Below are positions 44,889 through 53,691 of a DNA stretch of 64,000 bases, one piece after another. How positions within the stretch are numbered: position 1 is the stretch's first letter; each line of letters opens with the position of its first letter. A program made the translations under genes and the position numbers. This DNA comes from Terrimonas pollutisoli (GTDB lineage Bacteria; Bacteroidota; Bacteroidia; Chitinophagales; Chitinophagaceae), in assembly GCF_029360765.1 (NCBI RefSeq), contig NZ_JARKNA010000010.1:62001-126000 (forward strand), given 5' to 3'. Under the pieces are notes generated by a model. That model was given only the letters and a program-made list of their open reading frames with translations. It was not told where the DNA came from and did no database searches.

Positions 44889-45977
44889 ATGAACCCAGAT
44901 TATAAACCGGTTATTGGCATCTCTTGTGGCGATCTGAATGGGATAGGTATTGAACTGATCATAAAAGCTCTTTCAGACAACCGGGTTTTGGACCAATGTG
45001 TACCTGTTGTCTTTGCTTCCAATAAAGTAATTAATTTTTACCGCAAGTCGATAAGCAACTCAACTTTCAATTATCAAAATATAAAGGATTACGAACGGCT
45101 TAACAATAAACAGGTCAACCTTTTTAATTGCTGGGAAGAAGAGGTGGCGATTGCTCCTGGTCAGTTAAGTGAAGTAGCAGGCAAATACGCCGTACTTTCA
45201 TTACAAACTGCTGTCGCGGCTTTAAAACAAAAACAGATTGATGGGCTGATCACCGCTCCTATTCATAAAAAAAATATTCAGTCAGCAGATTTTAACTTTA
45301 CTGGCCACACTCCCTTCCTCAAAAGTTTTTTTGACGTAAAGGATGTGGTAATGATGTTGTGTGCCGGCAATTTCCGGGTTGCCTTAGTGACAGAACATAT
45401 ACCGGTGAGCGAAATAGCCAGGCATATTACCAAAGAATCTATCTTAAGTAAGTTAACGATCATTCACAAAAGCCTGCAAAAAGATTTCGGCATAGATAAA
45501 CCACGCATTGCCGTTTTGGGATTGAACCCGCATGCGGGTGATGAGGGATTAATCGGCAATGAAGAAGAAACAATCATCAAGCCTGCTATTAAGGAAGCAA
45601 AGAATAGTAATATGCTGGTGGTTGGTCCGTTTAGCGCCGATGCTTTTTTTGCAAGGGGCCAGTATCAAAAGTTTGACGCTGTCCTGGCCATGTATCACGA
45701 CCAGGGTCTTATTCCTTTCAAAACCTTGGCAAGCGGTGAAGGTGTCAACTATACTGCAGGTCTGCCTATGGTAAGAACTTCGCCTGATCATGGTGTTGCC
45801 TTCGATATCGCCGGGAAAGACAAGGCTGATCCTTCGTCATTTATTACAGCTCTGTTCGAATGCATCGATATTATTAAACAACGCAACGAATACGAGGAAA
45901 ACAGAAAAAACCCGGTTCGCAAAATAAGTTCTGAAGCATTTGCTAAGCTGGAAGATGAAGAGGTGAAAGAAGGCTAA
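44889..45977 (+). CDS. pdxA: 4-hydroxythreonine-4-phosphate dehydrogenase PdxA
   Basis: 362 residues. The N-terminal ISCGDLNGIGIELIIKAL, metal/substrate histidines in GHTPFL, LNPHAGDEG and MYHDQGLIPFKTL, and the C-terminal GVNYTAGLPMVRTSPDHGVAFDIAGKDKADPSSFITAL are the PdxA signatures. It oxidises and decarboxylates 4-phosphohydroxy-threonine in pyridoxal phosphate synthesis (DXP-dependent route). No other pyridoxal gene is nearby. It is surrounded by T9SS genes, an uncommon context. Confidence 0.96.
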   Translation: MNPDYKPVIGISCGDLNGIGIELIIKALSDNRVLDQCVPVVFASNKVINFYRKSISNSTFNYQNIKDYERLNNKQVNLFNCWEEEVAIAPGQLSEVAGKYAVLSLQTAVAALKQKQIDGLITAPIHKKNIQSADFNFTGHTPFLKSFFDVKDVVMMLCAGNFRVALVTEHIPVSEIARHITKESILSKLTIIHKSLQKDFGIDKPRIAVLGLNPHAGDEGLIGNEEETIIKPAIKEAKNSNMLVVGPFSADAFFARGQYQKFDAVLAMYHDQGLIPFKTLASGEGVNYTAGLPMVRTSPDHGVAFDIAGKDKADPSSFITALFECIDIIKQRNEYEENRKNPVRKISSEAFAKLEDEEVKEG

Positions 45978-46022
45978 ACCAAAAATTGCCGCTATCTAAC
46001 CTTCCTTCACACAGACATAAGG

Positions 46023-48803
46023 TTATTTCGTTTTGATAAATTTGGCTTGCTTTATTTCATTTTTGTTTTGAACTGATATAAAGTAAACACCGGATAACCA
46101 GGTCGGTAAATTTTGTATATATATCACATTTTGCCCCTTGTGCACTTCTTCGCTCATGCTGTGCACTGTTTTCCCGCTTATATCTTTTATTTGAATAGTG
46201 ACGCGGTCTTTATCAGGTGATAAATAAGTCAAAGAAAAATTATCAACGACCGGGTTCGGTACGACTTTTAATTCACTTTTTTCACCATCGGTCGTTGTCC
46301 GGATTATCACTGAATACCTGATAATATTTCCATCTTCTACAATTTTCAGCCGATAATAATTGAGCCCTGGCGGAAAAGAATTATCACTAAAACTGTAATA
46401 ATTAGGGCCGGCATTGTTAAGTGCCGCTTGTTTATTAATAGGTAAGAAATTGATTCCATTTTCGCTTCTTTCTAACTCAAAATATTCAATCGATGACTCC
46501 AGTTCTGTTATCCACTTTATAAGATTAGAAGAACCGCTTTGCGTAACACTGAACTTGTGCAGGAAAATCGGCAAAGGCTGTGTACAATCTGGATAGATTT
46601 CAGAAGTATCAATTTTATAAAGGCCGGCATCATCAGTAACTTTTAACCGGATGAGCCAATGATAATTATCCCCCTGACAACCTACCAATGAAACCACCGA
46701 CGAAGTCTGTGGCTCGGGATCGGTGGACTCAGCATGAGTATGCTCATCATGCACCAATATTGTTTGCCACTCATATTGATTAATATTATTTTCCGCATCA
46801 TTGATAATGGCTTGAAGTGCTAATGTACTATCTCCGCCTACCTGGTATTTTGAATTTTTAATAGGGCTGATAATACTCGCAACCGGAGGAGTATTATTAA
46901 GCGATACGATGAAATCCTGCTCAGCAGAAGCACCTCCAATGTCGGTTACGGTCAATTTTACATCAAATTTTTTAGGACTTCCCGACGGATTGGTAAAGGT
47001 ATGGATCGGCTTTGGCTCCGTACTTGTTGTTCCATCATCAAAATCCCATGCGTAACTGGCAATGCTGCCACCCTGGTCAGGGTCGTAGGAATCGGTGCCG
47101 TCAAACTGCACGGTTAAATTAGAAGCAGCAGCAAAATACTTATCCGCTTTCACTTTTACCACAGGAGGTTTGTTACCCCCAAAGGCTATTTTATTTATAA
47201 AAGCAGTTCCTGACGTTCCACTTCCATAATCTACATAAAAAAGAGAACCATCAATTGGATTTTCTGCCATGCATACAACGGTAGTGTTAGAAGCAAAATC
47301 ATCGACTTTAGTTACTTTATTGTTATTAAGCGTTACCCGTTTTATCCATCGGCCACCGTAGTCGCTCATAAAAAAACTGTTGGCATATTCTGCCGGAAAA
47401 TTTCCACCCCCACCCGTGTACCATATGCCACCGGTGCTGGCATTGCCATTGAATACATTGCCTGTTACATTTGATGCTGGTGTTCCGATTGATGCAGCAT
47501 CGGCATCACCTGAAGAAGTAAAGATCCCGACTCTTGCATTTGCCCCTTCATTTTCTGCCGCGTGAAGCCATTCTAAAACTGGCCGGGCATGGATATACCG
47601 GATATCATCACCCATTAGCGTGGAAGAGCAGGGATAATAAACCCTTGCATCTTTTGCTGCATTATCTTGTCGTAGTTGCTCATGAAATCTTACATAGGGT
47701 CTGCCACAATCGATGTCTGCGGGTATTGGCAATTCAACATTCCCAATTTTGCCCAAGCCATCATATGCATAAGAAATATTATTTCCTTCAAATAAGGGCC
47801 AGCCAAAATTCATACCCCTCTCTTTGACTATGTTTAATTCTTCCCAACGCCCAAAGCCAACTTCCCCTACAAAAATTTCACCTATATGACCAGACGTGGG
47901 ATTGGTGGAGCCCTGTCCGGGTTGTATAGAAATGCGAAAAGGATTTCTTAAACCAAATGCCCATATCCTCGACCTGGTAGAACCCGGTGAGCTCTCTTCA
48001 TAAAATGGATTACTTATAATTCCATTTCCTGTTAGTGGATCCAACCGAAACAATTTGCCGTTCAGGGATGTCAATTTTTGTGAACGCCAGGCACCCACAT
48101 TTTCATCGGCCCTGATAATCCCATCAGCCAGGGCATCCTGGAAATAGGTAAATGGGGAAGAACCTTCATCTGAATCATCAAAGCTTGCACCATCTCCCAT
48201 TGAGGCCAATAGTGTGCCGTCGGCGGCAAACACAAGGCTTCCTGTACCATGCGATTTATGCAAGATAGGCACACCTGTTTCTTTCGTGTCACCTAGTAAA
48301 ACAATTCTGCTATCCAGGTTCGCCGATAAAACTCCGGCATTTGTAGATGTGGTATAACTTGTAATACGACCTATGGTGGCACCAGGCTTGTCTATCTTGG
48401 TTGGCGTAGGATTGTAACCCGGTTTTCCATAGTTTAAAAGGTAATAGCGGTCAACTACATACGACAAGTAAATTTTGCCATTGCTTTCAAAGTTAGGATC
48501 CAGTGCAAACCCTGTTAATCCATAATCACTGTAGTCACCTACTTCTGCTGAAATGTCGATAACGGGAGATGCCTGCCTTTCGTATTCACCTCCACTGTTC
48601 CGATTGCATACATATACTTTACCGGCTTTTTCCCAAACAAAAAGCTTATCTCCATTTTTAGAAAATAAGAGGCCAACAGGTTGATTCCATGAGCTGCTGT
48701 TGGTGGCCGAAGTGGAAACAAAATCGTCGTCAGCGAAAACGATCTGAGCGAAGCTGCTTCTAACGCATAAAATTGTAAGAATCAAGAGTACAGAGACTTT
48801 CAT
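46023..48803 (-). CDS. T9SS glucose/sorbosone dehydrogenase-like protein with PKD domain, paralogue A
   Basis: 926 residues. Signal peptide 1-19; beta-propeller dehydrogenase-like domain ~25-545 (WNQPVGLLFSKNGDKLFVWEKAG, GLTGFALDPNF, ILHKSHGTGSLVFAADGTLLASMGDG with H182/H185); PKD domain 547-635 (FDGTDSYDPDQGG...YAWDFDDGT); a second Ig-like domain to ~735; linker YFELERSENGINF; T9SS sorting domain from ~845 (KVVPNPVVDNFSLTYL...GVYFISVQNKNEIKQAKFIKTK). Probably an extracellular PQQ-type sugar oxidoreductase anchored via T9SS. The paralogue B gene lies next upstream on the strand (266 bp). Confidence 0.88.
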   Translation of the reverse strand: MKVSVLLILTILCVRSSFAQIVFADDDFVSTSATNSSSWNQPVGLLFSKNGDKLFVWEKAGKVYVCNRNSGGEYERQASPVIDISAEVGDYSDYGLTGFALDPNFESNGKIYLSYVVDRYYLLNYGKPGYNPTPTKIDKPGATIGRITSYTTSTNAGVLSANLDSRIVLLGDTKETGVPILHKSHGTGSLVFAADGTLLASMGDGASFDDSDEGSSPFTYFQDALADGIIRADENVGAWRSQKLTSLNGKLFRLDPLTGNGIISNPFYEESSPGSTRSRIWAFGLRNPFRISIQPGQGSTNPTSGHIGEIFVGEVGFGRWEELNIVKERGMNFGWPLFEGNNISYAYDGLGKIGNVELPIPADIDCGRPYVRFHEQLRQDNAAKDARVYYPCSSTLMGDDIRYIHARPVLEWLHAAENEGANARVGIFTSSGDADAASIGTPASNVTGNVFNGNASTGGIWYTGGGGNFPAEYANSFFMSDYGGRWIKRVTLNNNKVTKVDDFASNTTVVCMAENPIDGSLFYVDYGSGTSGTAFINKIAFGGNKPPVVKVKADKYFAAASNLTVQFDGTDSYDPDQGGSIASYAWDFDDGTTSTEPKPIHTFTNPSGSPKKFDVKLTVTDIGGASAEQDFIVSLNNTPPVASIISPIKNSKYQVGGDSTLALQAIINDAENNINQYEWQTILVHDEHTHAESTDPEPQTSSVVSLVGCQGDNYHWLIRLKVTDDAGLYKIDTSEIYPDCTQPLPIFLHKFSVTQSGSSNLIKWITELESSIEYFELERSENGINFLPINKQAALNNAGPNYYSFSDNSFPPGLNYYRLKIVEDGNIIRYSVIIRTTTDGEKSELKVVPNPVVDNFSLTYLSPDKDRVTIQIKDISGKTVHSMSEEVHKGQNVIYIQNLPTWLSGVYFISVQNKNEIKQAKFIKTK

Positions 48804-48886
48804 CGTAAAATAATTGTGCCGCTTTAAAATTGGTTACTGCCTGGAGCGGTAACCCTGGTTAATGCCATAACAGTCCGGTACGTTAC

Positions 48887-48898
48887 AAAGGATTGGAG
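48887..48898 (-). promoter_or_regulatory. Element CTCCAATCCTTT upstream of paralogue A
   Basis: This 12-mer, 84 bp before the start codon, is also found 79 bp before the start of paralogue B. A shorter AATCCTTT also lies 46 bp before the 667-residue T9SS gene (37179-37186). A shared promoter or operator is possible. Confidence 0.45.
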
Positions 48899-49015
48899 AA
48901 AGAGTACTAAAAAAACCCGTACATGTTAGTCAGAGATATTGTAAATAGAGGTTGAAAACAGGAAGATGGAGCTATTTGGGAGCTTAAAGTAAATAAGAAT
49001 AGTTGAAATATAAAA

Positions 49016-49043
49016 GGGGCGGACAAAATTTATTGTCCGCCCC
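49016..49043 (-). terminator. Terminator of paralogue B
   Basis: Perfect 11-bp stem GGGGCGGACAA / TTGTCCGCCCC (49016-49026 with 49033-49043); the minus-strand exit is TTTTATATTT. It separates the two paralogue transcripts. Confidence 0.88.
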
Positions 49044-49069
49044 CTGCTTATTATTTTTTACCGGTTAGT

Positions 49070-51958
49070 CTAGTCTTTTCCAGCTTTTACAAATTTTGCT
49101 TGCTTTATGCCATCATTGTTTTTGATAGCCACGGTGTATACACCAGCCGGCCAGTTCGGCAGGTTCTGCATATAAATTACATTTTGTCCCCTATTGACTT
49201 TTTCTTTAAGACTATGCAGCAGACGGCCGGCAATATCCCTGACTTCAACTGTAACTATATCGTCCCGTTGTGAATTATAGATAACTGAGAAGTTTTCTAC
49301 GATCGGGTTGGGAACAACTTTCAATGCAAGATCTTCACCTTCCGACATAGTTCTTACAATTACTGAATAACGGATAATTGAACCGTGCTCAACAATCTTC
49401 AAACGATAATAAATTAAGCCGGGTGTTATGTCATTATCCGGATAGCTATAGTTGCTTGTACCTGCGATATTACGGGCCTCCTGCCGGTTGATTGCATAAA
49501 AGTTCACACCATCGTAACTTCTTTCCACTTCAAAGTACTCAATATTAGCTTCGAGTTCAGTTGTCCATTGCACAAGGTTTACAGACGTTTTTTGCGTTAC
49601 ACTGAATGAACGCAACATTAATGGCAATGCTGCGGCACAATCAGGAGTCAGCCTGACACTGGTAGTATCAAAAAGTCCTGCATCGTCAGTAACCTTCAAG
49701 GTTATCAGCCAGGAGTAAGTGTCACCATTGCAACCTATCCTGGAAATAGCTGCACTTGTTTCCACTGCCGGGTCAATTGGACCTGGATGAAAATGGTTAT
49801 TATGAGCCAGGGTTGTTTGCCATGCATAAGTTAATACCTGTGTCGGATTATCAACAACATCAGCCCGAAGGGTATAGGTAGTATCTGGTCCTATTTTGTA
49901 TTTAGTACCGGGTCCCGGCTCGACAATGGTCACCACAGGTGGCACATTATTTAAAGACACAATGAATGTCACCTCCTCAGATTGTACTCCTTCATTGTCG
50001 GTGACAATGAGTTTAACAATATACTTTTTCGGTGCGCCGGATGTGTTATGAAACTCATGAGTTGGAAATTTTTCCGTACTCGTATTATCAGCGCTGGTCG
50101 GATCTCCAAAATCCCACGAGTAAGACACAACCGTACCGTTTTGATCGTACGATTCACCGCCGCTAAAATTGACAGTCAAGTCTGACGTTGCACTATAATA
50201 CTGATCAGCTGTTATTTTAGCCACGGGTGGTACATTGCCACCATATACAATTTTCCTCACAGAGGAGCTTGAATAATATTGAGGAAGGCCCACGCAAACA
50301 TACACGAGAGAACCATCTATAGGATTTTCAGCCATAGAAACAACAGCTCCATCCGGCCGATTCCCTTCATTACCGGCGGGAATTATGAAAAAATTATTTA
50401 CTGATGTGACAACATCTGAAAATTCAATCCCGATTCTCCTGATCCAACGGCCGCCAAAATCTGATACCAGAAATTTGTCCTTGAATTCGGGAGGGAACAT
50501 ATTACCAGCTCCTGTGTACCATATACCACCTGTTGAAGCATTACCTTTAAAAGTAGTAGTATCGGTAGTCACCCCGGATTCAGGAGACCCTACCCTATAA
50601 CCAACAGCATTACCGTCCGCATCAAATCTTGACACAAACACATCGCCATCAACGTGAGCCCAATCTAAGGCAGGACGGGCATGAATAAAACGAATCCCTG
50701 ATCGAATAACGCTACCGTCACAATCTGTGTGATATATTTCTGAATTTTTTGCAGCATTATCTTGTCTGATCAATTCATGAAAGTACATCGTATCTCTTGA
50801 ATCAGCCGGACACGGAGGCCTCAATTCATCCCTGTTTTTTGTGTATATATAGCCCCAGTAACTCTTGTTTGGCTCGGCAGAAGGTCCATTTCCTTCATAT
50901 ATAGGCCAACCGAAGTTCTGCCCCGGGGATTTTACAATATTTAATTCTTCCGACAAACCAAAACCAACATCACCAACGAAAACCTCTCCAATATCTCCAG
51001 CAGTCGGATTTGTCGAACCCGCACCCGGCTTTACTGACATACGGAAAGGATTTCTAAATCCTAAAGCCCATACCCTTGACTTTGCAGAACGGGGAGCAGC
51101 AGGATCAAAAAAAGGATTGCTTGACATGCCATTGCCGTTTTCCTTATTCAATCGCAATAGTTTTCCACTCAATGAACTTAACATTTGACTTCTAAAAGCG
51201 CCTACATCTTCTTTTGGCGTTATGATACCATCTGCAAGTGCGTCAATGTAAAAAACATTATTGTGAATATTAGGATCAGCATTGGTAACGGCACCAACAT
51301 CAGTGTCATCATAACTTGCACCATCTCCAGTTGTAGCCAGCAGGGTACCGTCTGCTGCAAAAGCGAGGCTACCTACACTATGTGACTTATGCAAAATTGG
51401 AATACCGGTTGTAATCGACTCCCCTAATAGCACCTCCCGGCTATTTAAGTCGGCTGATAAAATACCACCGGAAACAGTGGTATTGTACCTGGTGATCCTG
51501 CCGATCGTAGCACCTTGCTGATCTATGTTCGCAGGTATTGGATTATACCCATTGTCCGGATCACCACCCGTTTTTAGGTAATGCCGGTCTACCACATACA
51601 GCAGGTAGATATAACCACCATTGGTAGTTGTGAAACCAGGATCCAGTGCAAAACCAAGAAGCCCCATATCGGACCAGTTTCCAACTTCCTCATGAATGTC
51701 TATAACCGGCACCAATTGCTTGTTGTAAATTGAATTGCCATTCCCCTGGTCATACCTGTTGTTTACATAGACGATACCAGCTTTGTCCCATACAAATAAT
51801 TGCAAACCGTCTTTTGAAAAAACGGCTCCAACCGGCTCACTCCAATCTGAAGTGTTTGTCGCATTAGTAGTAAAGAACCCTTCAGGAAGTCCCGCCACCT
51901 GGCTATGCACCACCAAGCCGATGAAAGAGGCGCATACAAAAAGTAATATTCTTTTCAT
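49070..51958 (-). CDS. T9SS glucose/sorbosone dehydrogenase-like protein with PKD domain, paralogue B
   Basis: 962 residues with the same layout as paralogue A: signal peptide (MKRILLFVCASFIGLVVHSQ), beta-propeller with WSEPVGAVFSKDGLQLFVWDKAG, GLLGFALDPGF and ILHKSHSVGSLAFAADGTLLATTGDG, a PKD domain (FSGGESYDQNGTVVSYSWDFGDP), an Ig-like domain, and a T9SS sorting domain (LKVVPNPIVENFSVIYNS...GVYTVAIKNNDGIKQAKFVKAGKD). The paralogues are closely similar throughout, so they arose by tandem duplication. The pair may act on different sugars or be expressed at different levels. Confidence 0.88.
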   Translation of the reverse strand: MKRILLFVCASFIGLVVHSQVAGLPEGFFTTNATNTSDWSEPVGAVFSKDGLQLFVWDKAGIVYVNNRYDQGNGNSIYNKQLVPVIDIHEEVGNWSDMGLLGFALDPGFTTTNGGYIYLLYVVDRHYLKTGGDPDNGYNPIPANIDQQGATIGRITRYNTTVSGGILSADLNSREVLLGESITTGIPILHKSHSVGSLAFAADGTLLATTGDGASYDDTDVGAVTNADPNIHNNVFYIDALADGIITPKEDVGAFRSQMLSSLSGKLLRLNKENGNGMSSNPFFDPAAPRSAKSRVWALGFRNPFRMSVKPGAGSTNPTAGDIGEVFVGDVGFGLSEELNIVKSPGQNFGWPIYEGNGPSAEPNKSYWGYIYTKNRDELRPPCPADSRDTMYFHELIRQDNAAKNSEIYHTDCDGSVIRSGIRFIHARPALDWAHVDGDVFVSRFDADGNAVGYRVGSPESGVTTDTTTFKGNASTGGIWYTGAGNMFPPEFKDKFLVSDFGGRWIRRIGIEFSDVVTSVNNFFIIPAGNEGNRPDGAVVSMAENPIDGSLVYVCVGLPQYYSSSSVRKIVYGGNVPPVAKITADQYYSATSDLTVNFSGGESYDQNGTVVSYSWDFGDPTSADNTSTEKFPTHEFHNTSGAPKKYIVKLIVTDNEGVQSEEVTFIVSLNNVPPVVTIVEPGPGTKYKIGPDTTYTLRADVVDNPTQVLTYAWQTTLAHNNHFHPGPIDPAVETSAAISRIGCNGDTYSWLITLKVTDDAGLFDTTSVRLTPDCAAALPLMLRSFSVTQKTSVNLVQWTTELEANIEYFEVERSYDGVNFYAINRQEARNIAGTSNYSYPDNDITPGLIYYRLKIVEHGSIIRYSVIVRTMSEGEDLALKVVPNPIVENFSVIYNSQRDDIVTVEVRDIAGRLLHSLKEKVNRGQNVIYMQNLPNWPAGVYTVAIKNNDGIKQAKFVKAGKD

Positions 51959-52036
51959 TCAGATAATGTTTATCAGATCAATAAAAAAAATAGGGTGGTA
52001 CTAATTCAAAGTTGGCTTTATCCTAATGGGTAATTT

Positions 52037-52048
52037 AAAGGATTGGAG
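52037..52048 (-). promoter_or_regulatory. Element CTCCAATCCTTT upstream of paralogue B
   Basis: Same 12-mer as upstream of paralogue A, 79 bp from the start codon. Confidence 0.45.
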
Positions 52049-52303
52049 GTACGGTATGTTTTGCCTGCTGGATAAGCTAGCGAATCAGAAGTATTACCGG
52101 GATATTCAGAGGAAATGAGGACGTGAAAATATATGCTAAGATAAAAAAAGGACGATAGAAACAGGTTAAATTTAGAAATTTCTTTTTCCAGAGTTTACCG
52201 GCACATTGCAAAAGGCGTCACTTAACGTTAACGGATTATGGCTGTTTATATGAACGGGATAAAACTCTGTTGGGATTTTCAGGCATTTTTTTTTTGGAAA
52301 GGC

Positions 52304-52334
52304 TTGCATTTAAGACAAGTAGTTATTAGGTTTG
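52304..52334 (+). promoter_or_regulatory. Bacteroidota-type promoter upstream of the 126-residue exported protein
   Basis: TTG at 52304-52306, spacer of 20 bp, TAGGTTTG at 52327-52334, an exact fit to TTG-N20-TAnnTTTG. The heptamer AAGTAGT lies inside the spacer (52317-52323). Transcription would begin near 52341, giving a leader of about 150 bases. Confidence 0.68.
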
Positions 52335-52493
52335 TGGAGATTCAGTATTACAGCACTCCTTAATTAAGGTTCTGTTCCAATGGGAATTTTACTACTATAA
52401 CCCAGCGCTGATTCATCCTCCACCCATCCTTTTTAAACCATCCCCTGATCATCCAATTTTCTGTGGCCCTTTGAATCACTCAAAACCCTGAAA

Positions 52494-52874
52494 ATGAAAA
52501 CTTTTTACACCCTGCTTATTTGCCTGGTAGTATCAGGCTACGCAAACGCCATCATCGCACCTTTTGATTCTGTAACGGCTTCGTTCTACATTGACGGAGA
52601 CACCCGCATCAAAAACCTGAATTGCCAGGTGAAAAACGAAAAGCTAATGATTTCCTGGAGCACCGAAGAAAACGAAAAAACAAATCGTTTTGAATTGGAA
52701 AAAAGTAAAGACGGAAAGCAATTTTTGCTGGCGGCAATAGTCTTCGGAACGGACAAAAAGGATACGGACAATTATATGTTTTATGAAAAAGCCAGCAAGA
52801 AAAAAATATTTTATCGTGTGAAGATTATTCAAAACGATGGAAGTGTTGGCTACTCGCCCATCGTTACTCCGTAA
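52494..52874 (+). CDS. Small exported Fn3-like protein, 126 aa
   Basis: Signal peptide (MKTFYTLLICLVVSGYANA) then one beta domain (LNCQVKNEKLMISWSTEENEKTNRFELEKSKDGKQFLLAAIVFGTDKKDTDNYMFYEKASKKKIFYRVKIIQNDGSVGYSPIV). That pattern is almost the same as the linker that sits right before the sorting domain in T9SS proteins of this window, but the protein stops where the sorting domain should begin. It could be a truncated T9SS remnant or a functional partner. A good promoter and a terminator frame it. Confidence 0.78.
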   Translation: MKTFYTLLICLVVSGYANAIIAPFDSVTASFYIDGDTRIKNLNCQVKNEKLMISWSTEENEKTNRFELEKSKDGKQFLLAAIVFGTDKKDTDNYMFYEKASKKKIFYRVKIIQNDGSVGYSPIVTP

Positions 52875-52903
52875 CGTTTCATTGCCTCAAACCCAACCAC
52901 ACT

Positions 52904-53047
52904 ATGTCTGAAAAAATCGGGAAAAATCTTAAGGACAGGTATAACCGTCTGAAGAAGGCATTAAAGACTTTATCGCTTAAAAAACAAAAGCAAGTACCAT
53001 CTTTTGTGTTACAACCGGTGAGAAACAGGCAGCAGTTTTACCGATAG
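52904..53047 (+). CDS. Possible small basic protein, 47 aa
   Basis: ATG at 52904 opens a 47-codon frame (MSEKIGKNLKDRYNRLKKAL, then KTLSLKKQKQVPSFVLQPVR and NRQQFYR) 29 bp after the Fn3-like gene and before a shared terminator. It is very basic (many Lys and Arg) and could bind nucleic acid. Its position within the same transcript supports expression, but I do not recognise a family, and such a short frame may be chance. Confidence 0.42.
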   Translation: MSEKIGKNLKDRYNRLKKALKTLSLKKQKQVPSFVLQPVRNRQQFYR

Positions 53048-53098
53048 CTAAATAACATACATCGCAAAACTCTTTTATACAATAGAGCCCAATAGAGA

Positions 53099-53124
53099 GA
53101 AAGCCCTTTTTCCAAAGGGCTTTC
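53099..53124 (+). terminator. Terminator of the small exported protein unit
   Basis: Perfect 11-bp stem GAAAGCCCTTT / AAAGGGCTTTC, tetraloop, then ATATTTG. Confidence 0.85.
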
Positions 53125-53242
53125 ATATTTGTAGCAGATGCGTATTGATATTAACTCTGGCGGAAAATAAATTCTGCGGACCGCATTACTTCATACAAGT
53201 TTATGTACTAAACAAACGAGTCTAGCATACCCAACAAATCTG

Positions 53243-53533
53243 TCAACGATTCACTCCGAGATAACCCTGCAGCGCCTTTACATATTGCTCAAAAGCTTTG
53301 GTACCTAGCTTTGTTATTTTACAAACTGTTTGCGGGTAATTGTCTTTAAATTGTTTGGATATATCAATGTATCCCGCATCTTTTAATTTTTGAATTTGTA
53401 CACTTAGATTACCAGCTGTAGCATTTGTTTTCTCTTTTAAAAAAGTAAACTCCGCCTCCTTCACACTAATAAGAAGTGAGATAACCGCCAGGCGCAATTG
53501 TGAATGCAGTATAGGGTCAAGATCTTTAAACAT
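53243..53533 (-). CDS. Winged-helix transcriptional regulator, 96 aa
   Basis: A single winged-helix domain: LDPILHSQLRLAVISLLISVKEAEFTFLKEKTNATAGNLSVQIQKLKDAGYIDISKQFKDNYPQTVCKITKLGTKAFEQY, of the small regulator family (HTH_34-like, MarR/ArsR-like fold). The helix-turn-helix is TFLKEKTNATAGNLSVQIQKL. Such proteins bind palindromic operators as dimers. It follows the TonB receptor and 217-residue genes on the same strand; a 16-bp perfect palindrome sits on the receptor promoter, so it may be the local repressor. No cofactor domain is visible. Confidence 0.85.
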   Translation of the reverse strand: MFKDLDPILHSQLRLAVISLLISVKEAEFTFLKEKTNATAGNLSVQIQKLKDAGYIDISKQFKDNYPQTVCKITKLGTKAFEQYVKALQGYLGVNR

Positions 53534-53691
53534 TCTTGTGGCTTATTCCAATTTATATAAACGATATTCTTTTTCCATCATAGGATTTTACTTTCGTTTC
53601 TTCCATGATTATTAAAATCTTGAAATGTCTCACATCAAAAAATTTTGCACGCTATACAATCACCTTAAAACTTCCAGGAGATTTTTTCCGC

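Larger units (their letters stand above)
51959..52493. other. Intergenic region between divergent secreted-protein genes
   Basis: 535 bp. It holds the CTCCAATCCTTT element (52037-52048, minus strand) near the paralogue B gene and a good promoter (52304-52334) for the plus-strand exported protein gene. No gene is supported inside it. Confidence 0.6.
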
